From Methylobacterium nodulans ORS 2060 (GTDB lineage: Bacteria; Pseudomonadota; Alphaproteobacteria; Rhizobiales; Beijerinckiaceae): 64,000 nucleotides of DNA. Below the pieces are notes generated by a model, which saw only the letters and a list, made by a program, of their open reading frames with translations, was not told the DNA's origin and made no database searches. Below are positions 1-8,860 of the stretch, piece after piece. The stretch is from the NCBI RefSeq assembly GCF_000022085.1, contig NC_011894.1, positions 212,501-276,500 on the forward strand, in the 5' to 3' direction. Each line of letters opens with the position of its first letter. The stretch's first letter is position 1. The position numbers were made by a program, and so were the translations under genes.

Positions 1-263
1 AGCCAGACTGAGAACGCCAGCGCGATCAACGCCATCACGACCCGGTCGCGCGGGGCCTGGTCGGCGCTGAAGGGCGAGGCCATGCGGGCCGCGAGCAGCC
101 CCGGGTCGGTGAGCGCCAGCCAGATGCCGATGGCGACGCCGCAGCCGATGAACAGCGCCAGGAACCACCAGCCTTCAGGCCATGCCAGCGTGCCCGCGGG
201 CCCGAACAGGACGAGACCGAGAAGGACGGTTCCAACCAGCGTGTGCAGCGCCATCCGCATCAT
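1..263 (-). CDS. Membrane protein, isoprenylcysteine methyltransferase-like, N-terminal part
   Basis: The reading frame starts at ATG 263 and runs off the left edge, so only the first 87 or so residues are seen. The protein opens with a hydrophobic helix, then a Trp-rich turn (PEGWWFL), a second helix, and the segment LTDPGLLAARM. Helix, WPEGW, helix, DPGLLAxR is the usual start of membrane proteins of the isoprenylcysteine carboxyl methyltransferase-like group. The methyltransferase part would lie outside the window, so the activity is not shown. It is divergent from the kdp genes and shares a 188-bp control region with them. Confidence 0.6.
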   Translation of the reverse strand, partial: MMRMALHTLVGTVLLGLVLFGPAGTLAWPEGWWFLALFIGCGVAIGIWLALTDPGLLAARMASPFSADQAPRDRVVMALIALAFSVW

Positions 264-316
264 CGCGACGCCTCATGAGCCAGGGCGTCGGCCGGAGACG
301 CGGACGGGCCCGGATC

Positions 317-333
317 TTTATGCCTTCTTTATA
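317..333 (+). promoter_or_regulatory. KdpE-box-like direct repeat
   Basis: TTTATG, five bases, TTTATA. This matches the E. coli KdpE operator form (TTTATA-N5-TTTACA) and stands out as an AT-rich patch in GC-rich DNA. It lies 119 bp before the first small ORF of the kdp locus and 231 bp before kdpF. Whether it is bound is inference, especially as kdpE here is only a stub. Confidence 0.5.
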
Positions 334-451
334 AGATGACCCTCCGGTCCATCTCGATTCCTCACGCGGTTCCCGACCATCTTCATCGACGGCAGCGCCC
401 AGCGGAGACCTTGGTCCGCGGGCGGCCTGCCCGGACCTGATCGGACGAACC

Positions 452-535
452 ATGCTCGACATCGTCTTCATCGCCGGGGGCTTGGCGTTCTTCGCCGCCT
501 CGGTCGGCTACGCCGCCCTGTGCGAACGGCTCTGA
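452..535 (+). CDS. 27-residue membrane peptide at the head of the kdp locus
   Basis: ATG 452 to TGA 533-535 encodes MLDIVFIAGGLAFFAASVGY followed by AALCERL: one hydrophobic helix with a charged C-terminal tail. It sits 12 bp before the kdpF start and has the same helix-plus-ER(L/F) layout as KdpF. It could be a second KdpF-like peptide or a leader that couples translation. I infer it is real from position, length and composition; its function is unknown. Confidence 0.55.
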   Translation: MLDIVFIAGGLAFFAASVGYAALCERL

Positions 536-547
536 GGGAGGCCGCCC

Positions 548-637
548 GTGACCCTCGACCTCACCCTCGGCGCCCTCGTGACCGCTTGCCTCCTCGTCTA
601 CCTCACCTACGCCCTCGTCCGCCCCGAGCGGTTCTGA
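548..637 (+). CDS. kdpF: KdpF, small subunit of the K+-transporting ATPase
   Basis: A 29-residue single-helix peptide starting at GTG 548 after a GGAGG site (537-541) and ending PERF. The typical KdpF length is about 29 residues with a YALxxPExF-like tail, and here the tail reads [12 protein letters not shown]. In E. coli KdpF stabilises the KdpABC complex in the inner membrane. kdpA begins 13 bp later, so the genes are likely co-transcribed. Confidence 0.8.
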   Translation: MTLDLTLGALVTACLLVYLTYALVRPERF

Positions 638-650
638 AGGACCAATCCCC

Positions 651-2366
651 ATGACCCTCAACGGCTGGACCCAGATCACGCTCTATGGCGCGGTCGTGCT
701 GGCGCTCGTCAAACCGCTCGGCTGGTACATGACGCGCGTCTTCACCGGCGAACGGACCCTGCTGTCTCCCGTGCTCGCGCCCATCGAGCGCGGGCTCTAC
801 CGCGCAGCGGGCATCGACGCACGCCAGGAGCAGACCTGGCTCGGCTATGCCGGCGCGCTGCTCCTCTTCCACGTCTTCGGCTTCCTGGTGCTCTACGCCA
901 TCCTGCGCCTGCAGGCGGCGTTGCCCCTCAATCCGGCGGATCAGGCGGCGGTGGCACCGGATCTCGCCTTCAACACCTCGGCGAGCTTCATCACCAACAC
1001 CAACTGGCAGAACTACGGGGGCGAGAGCACGCTCTCCTACCTGTCCCAGATGCTGGGGCTTACCCACCAGAACTTCCTCTCGGCGGCCACCGGCATCGCG
1101 GTGGCGGTCGCGCTGATCCGAGGCTTCGCCCGGGCCTCGACCCGGACGCTCGGCTCGTTCTGGGTCGACCTGACCCGGGCCATCCTCTACGTGCTTCTGC
1201 CGATCTGCATTCTCTACACGCTGTTCCTGGTCTGGCAGGGCATCCCGCAGACGCTCGGGGCCTATATCGACGCCACTACGCTCGAAGGCGGCAAGCAGAC
1301 GATCGCGCTCGGGCCGGTCGCCAGCCAGGTGGCGATCAAGATGCTCGGCACCAACGGCGGCGGCTTCTTCAACGCCAACGCGGCGCACCCGTTCGAGAAC
1401 CCGACCGCCCTGTCGAACTTCGTCCAGATGGTCTCGATCTTCGCCATCGGGGCGGCGCTCACCAACGTGTTCGGCCGCATGGTCGGCGACGAGCGCCAGG
1501 GCTGGGCGATCCTCGCCGCCATGGGCGCGCTGTTCCTCGCCGGCGTGGCCGTGGCCTATTGGGCCGAGGCCAACGGCAGCCCGGTCCTCGCCTCCTTCGG
1601 CCTTTCCGGCGGCAACCTGGAGGGCAAGGAGGTCCGCTTCGACATCGCGGCCTCGGCGCTGTTCGCGGTCGTCACCACGGCCGCCTCCTGCGGCGCCGTG
1701 AATGCCATGCACGACAGCTTCACGGCGCTCGGCGGCATGATCCCGCTCGTCAACATGCAGCTCGGCGAGGTGATCATCGGCGGCGTGGGCGCCGGCCTCT
1801 ACGGCATGCTGATCTTCGTCGTCGTGGCGATCTTCGTCGCCGGGCTGATGGTCGGCCGCACCCCCGAATACCTCGGCAAGAAGATCGAGACGAAGGAGGT
1901 CAAGATGGCCATGCTCGGCATCCTGTGCCTGCCGCTGATGATGCTGGGCTTCACGGCGCTTGCCACCGTCCTGCCGACCGGGCTCGCGGGTCCGGCCAAT
2001 GCGGGCCCGCACGGCTTCTCGGAGATCCTCTACGCCTATACCTCGGCGGCGGCCAATAACGGCTCGGCCTTCGCGGGCCTCTCGGGCAACACGCCGTTCT
2101 ACAACGCGACGCTCGCGGTCGGCATGCTGGTCGGGCGGTTCTTCGTGATCATCCCGGCGCTGGCGATCGCCGGCGCGCTGGCCGCCAAGAAGACGGTTCC
2201 GGCCTCGGCCGGCACCTTCCCGACCGATGGCGCGCTGTTCGTCGGCCTGCTCGTCGGGGTGATCCTGATCATCGGCGGCCTGACCTTCTTCCCGGCCCTG
2301 GCGCTCGGCCCGGTCGTCGAGCATCTCGCCGGCGCGGCCGGCCAGACCTTCGCGATGGGAGACTGA
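651..2366 (+). CDS. kdpA: K+-transporting ATPase subunit A (channel-like)
   Basis: A polytopic membrane protein of 571 residues, near the usual KdpA length (about 557-570). It is the K+-selective, channel-like subunit of the KdpFABC pump. All four pore-loop segments expected of the family can be read: [29 protein letters not shown] starting about residue 233, [12 protein letters not shown], and [12 protein letters not shown]. The frame is intact. kdpF lies 13 bp upstream, and a 42-codon ORF separates it from kdpB. Confidence 0.97.
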   Translation: MTLNGWTQITLYGAVVLALVKPLGWYMTRVFTGERTLLSPVLAPIERGLYRAAGIDARQEQTWLGYAGALLLFHVFGFLVLYAILRLQAALPLNPADQAAVAPDLAFNTSASFITNTNWQNYGGESTLSYLSQMLGLTHQNFLSAATGIAVAVALIRGFARASTRTLGSFWVDLTRAILYVLLPICILYTLFLVWQGIPQTLGAYIDATTLEGGKQTIALGPVASQVAIKMLGTNGGGFFNANAAHPFENPTALSNFVQMVSIFAIGAALTNVFGRMVGDERQGWAILAAMGALFLAGVAVAYWAEANGSPVLASFGLSGGNLEGKEVRFDIAASALFAVVTTAASCGAVNAMHDSFTALGGMIPLVNMQLGEVIIGGVGAGLYGMLIFVVVAIFVAGLMVGRTPEYLGKKIETKEVKMAMLGILCLPLMMLGFTALATVLPTGLAGPANAGPHGFSEILYAYTSAAANNGSAFAGLSGNTPFYNATLAVGMLVGRFFVIIPALAIAGALAAKKTVPASAGTFPTDGALFVGLLVGVILIIGGLTFFPALALGPVVEHLAGAAGQTFAMGD

Positions 2367-2481
2367 GATGTGCGACACCGGTTCCCTGAGGGTCGCGCAG
2401 AGGCGCGCGGCCTTGCGCCCGGGTGCCTCCCGGCGCCGGGGTCTCGCCCTCCACAGGCCCCGCCCTCCGGTCTGGAGCCGC

Positions 2482-2610
2482 ATGTCCCCGACACGGGAAG
2501 GCCCGAGGGCATCCGACCTCGTCCTCGCCATGCTTGGCGTGACCCTGCTCGGGGGCTTGGCCCTGATGGCTTCCATCGACCTCCTCGGTCGCGGCCTCGC
2601 GCAGCACTGA
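2482..2610 (+). CDS. 42-residue membrane peptide between kdpA and kdpB
   Basis: ATG 2482 to TGA 2608-2610 encodes a charged N-terminus (MSPTREGPRASD) and a single hydrophobic helix ending LLGRGLAQH. The frame is open back to 2368, but upstream of 2482 the translation is Arg/Pro-rich and looks non-coding. kdpA and kdpB are normally adjacent, so the gap of about 300 bp is unusual. No similarity recognised. It may be a small Kdp accessory peptide or a chance frame. Confidence 0.4.
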   Translation: MSPTREGPRASDLVLAMLGVTLLGGLALMASIDLLGRGLAQH

Positions 2611-2670
2611 AACTCCCGGGCCGGCGAACCGCGCCGGCCTCGCAGCGCCCTTCCCGACGGACAAGTCCCC

Positions 2671-4776
2671 ATGGCCCGCCAGATCTCGTCCCTGTTCAGC
2701 GCCGCCCTGATCGGGCCCGCGCTCATCGGCGCGGTGCGCAAGCTCGACCCGCGCATCCTCATCAGGAATCCCGTCATGTTCGTGGTCGAGGTGGTCGCCG
2801 CGCTCACGACCGTCCTGTTCGTGCGCGACGTCCTCACAGGAGGCGCCGACCTCGCCTTCACGGGCCAGATCATCCTCTGGCTGTGGTTCACCGTGCTGTT
2901 CGCCAACTTCGCCGAGGCCATCGCGGAGGGGCGCGGCAAGGCCCAGGCCGATGCCTTGCGGCGCACCCGCACCGAGATGACGGCAAAGCTCCTCACCGGC
3001 CCCGCCGCTTCGGTCGGCGGCCCCCGGAGCGGCTTCCGCGTGGTGCCGGGCACCACCCTGAGGGTCGGCGACGTGGTGCTGGTCGAGGCCGGCGACCTGA
3101 TCCCCTCCGACGGCGAGGTCATCGAGGGCGTGGCCTCGGTGAACGAGGCGGCAATCACCGGCGAATCCGCCCCCGTGATCCGCGAATCCGGCGGCGACCG
3201 CTCGGCGGTCACCGGCGGCACGCAGGTGCTCTCGGATTGGATCCGGGTGCGTATCACGGCGGCGGCGGGCTCGACCTTCGTCGACCGCATGATCGCCCTG
3301 GTCGAGGGCGCGGCGCGCCAGAAGACCCCGAACGAGATCGCGCTCAACATCCTGCTCGCCGGCCTCACGATCATCTTCGTCATCGCGGTGGCGACGATCC
3401 CGAGCTTCGCTGCTTACGCGGGCGGCGCCATCCCGATGGTGGTGCTGGTGGCGCTGTTCGTGACCCTGATCCCGACCACGATCGGGGCGCTGCTCTCGGC
3501 CATCGGCATCGCGGGCATGGACCGGCTGGTGCGCTTCAACGTGCTCGCCATGTCGGGCCGCGCCGTCGAGGCGGCGGGCGACGTCGACACCTTGCTCCTC
3601 GACAAGACCGGCACGATCACGCTGGGCAACCGCCAGGCGGCGGAGTTCCGCCCGCTGCGCGGCGTCACCGAACAGGAGCTGGCGGATGCGGCCCAGCTCG
3701 CCTCGCTGGCCGACGAGACGCCGGAGGGCCGCTCGATCGTGGTGCTGACCAAGGAGAGGTACGGGATCCGCGCCCGCGACATGGCGAGCCTCCACGCCAC
3801 CTTCGTGCCGTTCACGGCGCAGTCGCGCATGTCGGGCGTCGACCTCGACGGATCCTCGATCCGCAAGGGCGCCGTCGATGCGATCCTCGCGCACGTGACC
3901 GCCTCCGCCACCGCCGTAGTGCCGAGCGGCGCGATCCGGGTGATGCAGCCCCAGGTCTCGGCTGCCGCCGTCCGCGAGGTCCAGGCCATCACCGAGGAGA
4001 TCGCGAAGGCGGGCGGCACGCCGCTCGCGGTGGCCCGCGGCGGGCGCCTGCTCGGGGTGGTCCACCTCAAGGACATCGTGAAGGGCGGCATCCGCGAACG
4101 CTTCGCGGAGCTGCGCCGCATGGGCATCCGCACCGTGATGATCACCGGCGACAATCCGGTGACCGCGGCGGCCATCGCGGCGGAGGCCGGCGTCGACGAC
4201 TTCCTCGCCCAGGCCACCCCCGAGGACAAGCTCGCCCTCATCCGCAAGGAGCAACAGCAGGGCAAGCTGGTGGCCATGTGCGGCGATGGCACCAACGACG
4301 CGCCGGCGCTCGCCCAGGCGGATGTCGGTGTCGCCATGAATACCGGCACGGTCGCCGCCCGCGAGGCGGGCAACATGGTCGACCTCGATTCCGACCCGAC
4401 CAAGCTCATCGAGATCGTCGAGATCGGCAAGCAGCTGCTGATGACCCGCGGCGCGCTCACCACCTTCTCGATCGCCAACGACGTGGCGAAGTATTTCGCC
4501 ATCATCCCGGCGATGTTCGTGACGCTCTACCCGCAGCTGCAGGCGCTCAACGTGATGGGGCTGGCCTCGCCGCAGAGCGCGATCCTCTCGGCGATCATCT
4601 TCAACGCGCTGATCATCGTCGCGTTGATCCCGCTGGCACTCAAGGGCGTGCGCTACCGGGCGGTCGGCGCCGCCGCGCTGCTGCGGCGCAACCTCATGAT
4701 CTACGGCTTGGGGGGCATCCTGGTGCCCTTCGCCGGCATCAAGCTCATCGACCTCGCGGTCAGTGCCCTGCTCTAG
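2671..4776 (+). CDS. kdpB: K+-transporting P-type ATPase subunit B
   Basis: The catalytic P-type ATPase of the Kdp pump, 701 residues, a typical length. Visible elements: the actuator TGES at residues 163-166; the phosphorylation motif DKTGTIT with Asp311; MITGDN; and the hinge motif [16 protein letters not shown]. Helices flank the cytoplasmic domains. It hydrolyses ATP through an aspartyl phosphate and drives K+ through KdpA. The frame is complete. A family-A repeat fills the 77-bp gap before kdpC, so read-through across a hairpin is expected. Confidence 0.98.
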   Translation: MARQISSLFSAALIGPALIGAVRKLDPRILIRNPVMFVVEVVAALTTVLFVRDVLTGGADLAFTGQIILWLWFTVLFANFAEAIAEGRGKAQADALRRTRTEMTAKLLTGPAASVGGPRSGFRVVPGTTLRVGDVVLVEAGDLIPSDGEVIEGVASVNEAAITGESAPVIRESGGDRSAVTGGTQVLSDWIRVRITAAAGSTFVDRMIALVEGAARQKTPNEIALNILLAGLTIIFVIAVATIPSFAAYAGGAIPMVVLVALFVTLIPTTIGALLSAIGIAGMDRLVRFNVLAMSGRAVEAAGDVDTLLLDKTGTITLGNRQAAEFRPLRGVTEQELADAAQLASLADETPEGRSIVVLTKERYGIRARDMASLHATFVPFTAQSRMSGVDLDGSSIRKGAVDAILAHVTASATAVVPSGAIRVMQPQVSAAAVREVQAITEEIAKAGGTPLAVARGGRLLGVVHLKDIVKGGIRERFAELRRMGIRTVMITGDNPVTAAAIAAEAGVDDFLAQATPEDKLALIRKEQQQGKLVAMCGDGTNDAPALAQADVGVAMNTGTVAAREAGNMVDLDSDPTKLIEIVEIGKQLLMTRGALTTFSIANDVAKYFAIIPAMFVTLYPQLQALNVMGLASPQSAILSAIIFNALIIVALIPLALKGVRYRAVGAAALLRRNLMIYGLGGILVPFAGIKLIDLAVSALL

Positions 4777-4778
4777 GT

Positions 4779-4838
4779 TTTTGATTGTGCCGCATTTTCT
4801 GAGACGAACCGGCATCCACTTCGTCGGAAAATGCTCTA
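4779..4838. repeat. Family-A palindromic repeat, copy A1
   Basis: A hairpin with arms GCATTTTC (4792-4799) and GAAAATGC (4827-4834) and an inner ACGAA/TTCGT pair, ending TCTA. The same skeleton occurs near 8340, 14430 and 30575. It lies between kdpB and kdpC, directly before the AAGGGAG ribosome-binding site of kdpC. Confidence 0.8.
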
Positions 4839-4853
4839 AGGGAGTTCCGCTCC

Positions 4854-5459
4854 ATGCTCCAGCATCTGCGCCCCACCCTGGTCCTGGGGGTCGCCCTGAC
4901 CCTGCTCACGGGCCTCGCCTACCCGCTCGCGATGACCGGCCTCGCCGGGATCCTCTTCCCGGTAGAGGCCGCCGGCAGCCTCGTCGAGCGTGACGGCAAG
5001 GTGGTCGGCTCCAGGCTCATCGGTCAGAGCTTCACCGGCGACCGCTTCTTCCACGGCCGGCCCTCGGCGACCACGGCGCCGGACCCCACCGACGCCTCCA
5101 AGACCATGCCGGCGCCCTACAACGCGGCGAATTCGGGCGGCTCCAACCTCGGTCCGACCAGCGCGGCCCTGGCCGACCGGGTCAAGGCCGATGTCGAGCG
5201 GCTCCGGGCCGAGAATCCGGGCGCGCCCGTGCCGGTGGACCTCGTGACCACCAGCGGCTCGGGCCTCGACCCGGACATTTCGCCCGAAGCCGCGCTGTTC
5301 CAGGTGCCCCGCATCGCCAAGGCGCGCCATCTTCCCGAGGAGCGCCTGCGCGACCTCGTGGCCGCGCAGGTCCAGGGCCGGACCCTCGGCCTCATCGGCG
5401 AGCCGCGCGTGAACGTGCTCGCGCTCAATCTCGCCCTCGACGAGCTTGCCGGGAAATAG
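4854..5459 (+). CDS. kdpC: K+-transporting ATPase subunit C
   Basis: A 201-residue protein with one N-terminal membrane helix and a periplasmic domain, as usual for KdpC. Family stretches are readable: FTGDRFFHGRPSA, YNAANSGGSNLGPTS, LVTTSGSGLDPDISPEAA and LNLALDEL. KdpC is thought to raise the nucleotide affinity of KdpB and help assemble the complex. ATG 4854 follows AAGGGAG at a suitable distance. kdpD starts 22 bp after the stop. Confidence 0.96.
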   Translation: MLQHLRPTLVLGVALTLLTGLAYPLAMTGLAGILFPVEAAGSLVERDGKVVGSRLIGQSFTGDRFFHGRPSATTAPDPTDASKTMPAPYNAANSGGSNLGPTSAALADRVKADVERLRAENPGAPVPVDLVTTSGSGLDPDISPEAALFQVPRIAKARHLPEERLRDLVAAQVQGRTLGLIGEPRVNVLALNLALDELAGK

Positions 5460-5481
5460 GCTCCCGGCCACGGTCACGCGC

Positions 5482-8205
5482 ATGTCCGAACCACGCCGAG
5501 ATCCGACCCGCCCCTCGCCCGATGCGCTGCTCGCCGCCGCCCGCCGGGAGGAGGGCCGGCGCGGGCGCCTCAAGGTGTTCCTCGGTGCGGCGCCCGGCGT
5601 CGGCAAGACCTACGAGATGCTCACCATCGGGCGGGCCCGGCGGAAGGCCGGCGCCGACGTGGTGGTGGGGATCGTCGAGACCCACGGCCGGGCCGAGACC
5701 GAGGTGCTGCTGGAGGGCTTCGAGGTGATCCCCCGCCGCCGCGTGCCCTATCGCGGCACGCTGCTGGAGGAGATGGATCTCGACGCGCTCCTCGCCCGCC
5801 GCCCGGCTCTCGCCCTGGTGGACGAGCTCGCCCACACCAACGCCCCGGGCTCGCGCCACCCGAAGCGCTACCAGGACGTCGAAGAGCTGCTCGATGCCGG
5901 CATCGACGTTTTGACCACCCTCAATATCCAGCATGTCGAGAGCCTCAACGACGTGGTGGCCTCCATCACCCGCATCCGCGTACGCGAGACCGTGCCGGAT
6001 TCGATCCTCGACCGGGCCGACGACATCGAGGTGGTCGACCTCAACCCGGACGACCTGATCCAGCGGCTCAAGGACGGCAAGGTCTACGTGCCGCAGAACG
6101 CCGAGCGGGCGCTCAAGCACTACTTCTCGCGCGGGAACCTGACGGCTTTGCGCGAACTCGCCCTGCGGTGCACGGCCGACCGGGTCGATGACGAGCTCCT
6201 CAGCCATATGCGGGCGAATGCCATCGCCGGGCCATGGGGCGCCGGCGAGCGCGTGCTGGTCTGCGTCGGCGAGGATCCGCGCGCGGCCGGGCTCGTGCGC
6301 TATGCCAAGCGCCTCGCCGACCGGCTGCACGCGCCCTGGACCGCGCTCACCGTCGAGGGGCCGCGCAGCCCGTCCCTGAGCGAGGCCGAGCGCGACCGCA
6401 TCGCCGACACCCTGCGGCTGGCCGACCGGCTCGGCGGCGATACCGTCACCATCCCGGGCGGGCGGCGCATTGCCGAGGACATCCTCGCCTATGCGCGTTC
6501 GGCCAATGTCAACCACGTCGTGGTCGGCAAGTCCGATCGCTCGTGGCTGTTCGAGCTCATGCACGGCTCGGTGGTGCACGACCTCGTGCGCCGGAGCGGC
6601 ACCATCAGCGTCCACGTCGTGGCCGGCGAGGCCGCAGAGGCAGCACCGGTGCCGCGCAAGACCGTGGCCACCATGGCGGCCACGCCGGCCTGGGGGCCGC
6701 GCCCCTATGCGGTCGCCCTCTTGGCGGTCGCGGCGGCCCTCGGCGTGGCCCTCCTCGGCCAGCCCTATGTCGGGGTCGAGAATTCCAACCTGTTCCTGCT
6801 CTCCTCGGTGGTCGCGGTGGCGGTGCGGTACGGGCTCGGCCCGTCGCTGCTCGCGGTCGTCGCCGCCTCGCTGTCCTACAACTTCTTCTTCCTGCCCCCG
6901 GTCTACACCTTCACCATCGCCGACCCGACGAACGTGGCGGCCTTCGTGCTGTTCACGGTGGTGGCGGTGCTGGTCTCGAACCTCGCCGCCCGCTCGCAGC
7001 GTGTCGCCGCCGTCGCTCAGGCGCGCGCGCGAGCGACCGAGCGCCTCTACGGCTTCTCCCGCAAGCTCGCGAGCTGCGGCACCCTCGACGACGTGCTCTG
7101 GGCGACCTGCGCGCAGGTGGCGGCGATGCTCAAGGTGCGGGTCGTGCTGCTCCTGCCCGAGCAGGACGGGCTGGCGGTGCGGGCCGGCTACCCGCCGGAG
7201 GACATGCTCGACGACGCCGATGTGGCGGCCGCCAAGTGGGCCTTCGACAACGACCGGTCCGCGGGCCGGGGAGCCGACACCCTGCCGGGCGCCAAGCGTC
7301 TGTTCCTGCCGATGCGGACGGGCCGCGGCACCATCGGGGTGATCGGGCTCGATGCCGACGGCACCGGCCCGATCCTCACGCCGGAAGGCCGGCGCCTGCT
7401 CGACGCGCTCGCCGACCAGGGGGCACTCGCCATCGAGCGGGTTCGCCTCGTCGAGGACCTCGACCGGGCCGAGCGGGCCGCCGAGACGGACCGGCTGCGT
7501 CAGGCGCTGCTCACCTCGATGTCCCACGACCTGCGCACCCCGCTCGCCTCGGTGCTGGGCGCCGCCACCACCCTGCGCGACCTCGACGAGGCGCTGGCCC
7601 CCGAGGCCAAGCGGGACCTGCTGGCGACGATCATCGCGGAATCCGAGCGGCTGAACCGCTTCATCGCCAATCTCCTCGACATGACCCGGCTCGAGGCCGG
7701 CGCGGTCGCGCCCAACCTCGCCCCGCACGACATCGGCGAGACGGTCGGCACCGCGCTGCGCCGCACCGAGGCAATGCTGGCCGGGCACCGCGTCGCGATC
7801 GACGTGCCGGCCGACCTTCCGGCCCTGCGGCTCGACCCGGTGCTGTTCGAGCAGGTGCTGGTGAACCTGCTCGACAACGCCGCGAAATACGCACCCGAGG
7901 GCTCCACGGTGACCATCCGCGGGTGGCGGGAGGGGAGCCTCGTGCGCCTCCAGGTGCTCGACGAGGGCGAGGGCCTGCCCGAGGCCGAGATCGAGCGGGT
8001 GTTCGACAAGTTCTACCGCGTCCGCAAGGGCGACCGGGTCCGGGCCGGGACCGGGCTCGGGCTGTCCATCGCCCGTGGCTTCGTCGAGGCGATGGGCGGC
8101 GCCCTCGTCGCCGCGAACCGCCCCGACCGCCCGGGAGCCGCCTTCACCCTGACGCTGCCGGTCCCGGCAAAGGACCGGGACGCCGCTCCGGAGATCGCCG
8201 CATGA
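5482..8205 (+). CDS. kdpD: Osmosensitive K+ sensor histidine kinase KdpD
   Basis: Start set at ATG 5482 (907 residues); an in-frame TTG at 5446 lies inside kdpC and is less likely. Domain order: KdpD N-terminal domain with Walker A GAAPGVGKT (35-43) and the VDELAHTNAPGSRHPKR stretch; a Usp-like domain; four membrane helices at about 408-510; a GAF-like region; HisKA with SMSHDLRTPL (phospho-acceptor His682); and an ATPase domain with NLLDNAAKYA (Asn799) and GTGLGLS. All key residues are present. Its stop overlaps the ATG of the kdpE stub (ATGA), so its normal partner has been lost from this locus. Confidence 0.96.
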   Translation: MSEPRRDPTRPSPDALLAAARREEGRRGRLKVFLGAAPGVGKTYEMLTIGRARRKAGADVVVGIVETHGRAETEVLLEGFEVIPRRRVPYRGTLLEEMDLDALLARRPALALVDELAHTNAPGSRHPKRYQDVEELLDAGIDVLTTLNIQHVESLNDVVASITRIRVRETVPDSILDRADDIEVVDLNPDDLIQRLKDGKVYVPQNAERALKHYFSRGNLTALRELALRCTADRVDDELLSHMRANAIAGPWGAGERVLVCVGEDPRAAGLVRYAKRLADRLHAPWTALTVEGPRSPSLSEAERDRIADTLRLADRLGGDTVTIPGGRRIAEDILAYARSANVNHVVVGKSDRSWLFELMHGSVVHDLVRRSGTISVHVVAGEAAEAAPVPRKTVATMAATPAWGPRPYAVALLAVAAALGVALLGQPYVGVENSNLFLLSSVVAVAVRYGLGPSLLAVVAASLSYNFFFLPPVYTFTIADPTNVAAFVLFTVVAVLVSNLAARSQRVAAVAQARARATERLYGFSRKLASCGTLDDVLWATCAQVAAMLKVRVVLLLPEQDGLAVRAGYPPEDMLDDADVAAAKWAFDNDRSAGRGADTLPGAKRLFLPMRTGRGTIGVIGLDADGTGPILTPEGRRLLDALADQGALAIERVRLVEDLDRAERAAETDRLRQALLTSMSHDLRTPLASVLGAATTLRDLDEALAPEAKRDLLATIIAESERLNRFIANLLDMTRLEAGAVAPNLAPHDIGETVGTALRRTEAMLAGHRVAIDVPADLPALRLDPVLFEQVLVNLLDNAAKYAPEGSTVTIRGWREGSLVRLQVLDEGEGLPEAEIERVFDKFYRVRKGDRVRAGTGLGLSIARGFVEAMGGALVAANRPDRPGAAFTLTLPVPAKDRDAAPEIAA

Positions 8206-8393
8206 GCATCCGGATCCTCGTCGCCGACGGCGAGCCGCCGATCCGCAGGCTGCCGCGGACGGACCTCCCGGCCCCGGGGACGCGCCGGCCCCAGCCTGGG
8301 GCGACGACCTTGACCCGCTTGAAGCGCCCTCCCCTGTCGTGGATGCCGTTCGGCGGGGAGCGCTCCAGCCCCTCCCGCGGTCCCCTGCCATGA
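8202..8393 (+). pseudogene. kdpE: Truncated kdpE response regulator
   Basis: The frame begins MSIRILVADGEPPIRRL, clearly the first strand and helix of a KdpE receiver. Similarity stops after about 34 codons and the frame then runs through a family-A repeat to a stop at 8391-8393. Intact KdpE has about 225-230 residues, so most of the receiver, including the phospho-acceptor Asp, and the whole DNA-binding domain are missing. The acidic DDE cluster also reads DGE. The ATGA overlap with kdpD shows this was the native gene position. Confidence 0.85.
8311..8372. repeat. Family-A repeat, diverged copy A4
   Basis: It shares the CTTGA entry, a GGATGCC centre and the CGGCGGGGAGCGCTC right arm with copy A3 (14399-14466). 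The left arm GCGCCCTCCC pairs imperfectly. It sits exactly where the kdpE homology ends and overlaps the leader of the PtsN-like gene. Confidence 0.6.
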
Positions 8394-8860
8394 CCCTCGA
8401 AGATCTGCTGTCGCCGGACCAGGCCGTCACAGGCCTTCGGGTCGGCGGAAAGGACGCCCTCCTGGAGGAGATGGCCCGCCGCGCCGGACGCGCCACCGGG
8501 CTCGGCATGGATGCCATCCTGTCGGCGCTGGTGAAGCGCGAGGCGCTCGGTTCGACCGGGGTCGGGGACGGCGTCGCCCTGCCGCATGGCCGGCTGGCCG
8601 GGCTCGCCCGCCCCTTCGGCCTGCTGGCGAGCCTGCGGGCCGCCATCGCCTACGAGGCGGTCGACGACCGGCCCGTCGACCTCGTCGTCCTGCTGCTTCT
8701 GCCAAGGAACGCGGAGGGCGCGGACCTGAACGCCCTGGCCTGCGTGGCGCGCCGGCTGCGCGACAGGCGGGTGGCCGATGCGATGCGCGCGGCCCGCGAC
8801 GCGGCGCAGCTCTATGCCGCGGCCTGCGGGGCCGGATCGCTCACGCGATCCGGAGCGTGA
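8390..8860 (+). CDS. PTS EIIA (PtsN-like) phosphocarrier domain protein
   Basis: 156 residues from ATG 8390, a single PTS EIIA type-2 domain. It begins MTLEDLLSPDQAV and contains GVGDGVALPHGR, where His66 is the expected phosphorylated residue, then VDLVVLLLLPRNA. This is the EIIA-Ntr (PtsN) layout. Known family background: PtsN regulates K+ homeostasis and binds KdpD in some bacteria, which makes the position behind kdpD notable. The ATG overlaps the stop of the kdpE stub. Its 3' end overlaps the convergent hydratase gene by 20 bp. The C-terminal 15 or so residues may not be conserved. Confidence 0.85.
   Translation: MTLEDLLSPDQAVTGLRVGGKDALLEEMARRAGRATGLGMDAILSALVKREALGSTGVGDGVALPHGRLAGLARPFGLLASLRAAIAYEAVDDRPVDLVVLLLLPRNAEGADLNALACVARRLRDRRVADAMRAARDAAQLYAAACGAGSLTRSGA

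Noticed and set aside
603..3383. Very long minus-strand open frames opposite kdpA/kdpB and opposite kdpD
   Set aside because: They are Arg/Glu/Gly-rich shadows of GC-rich genes; the plus-strand products have all family motifs.
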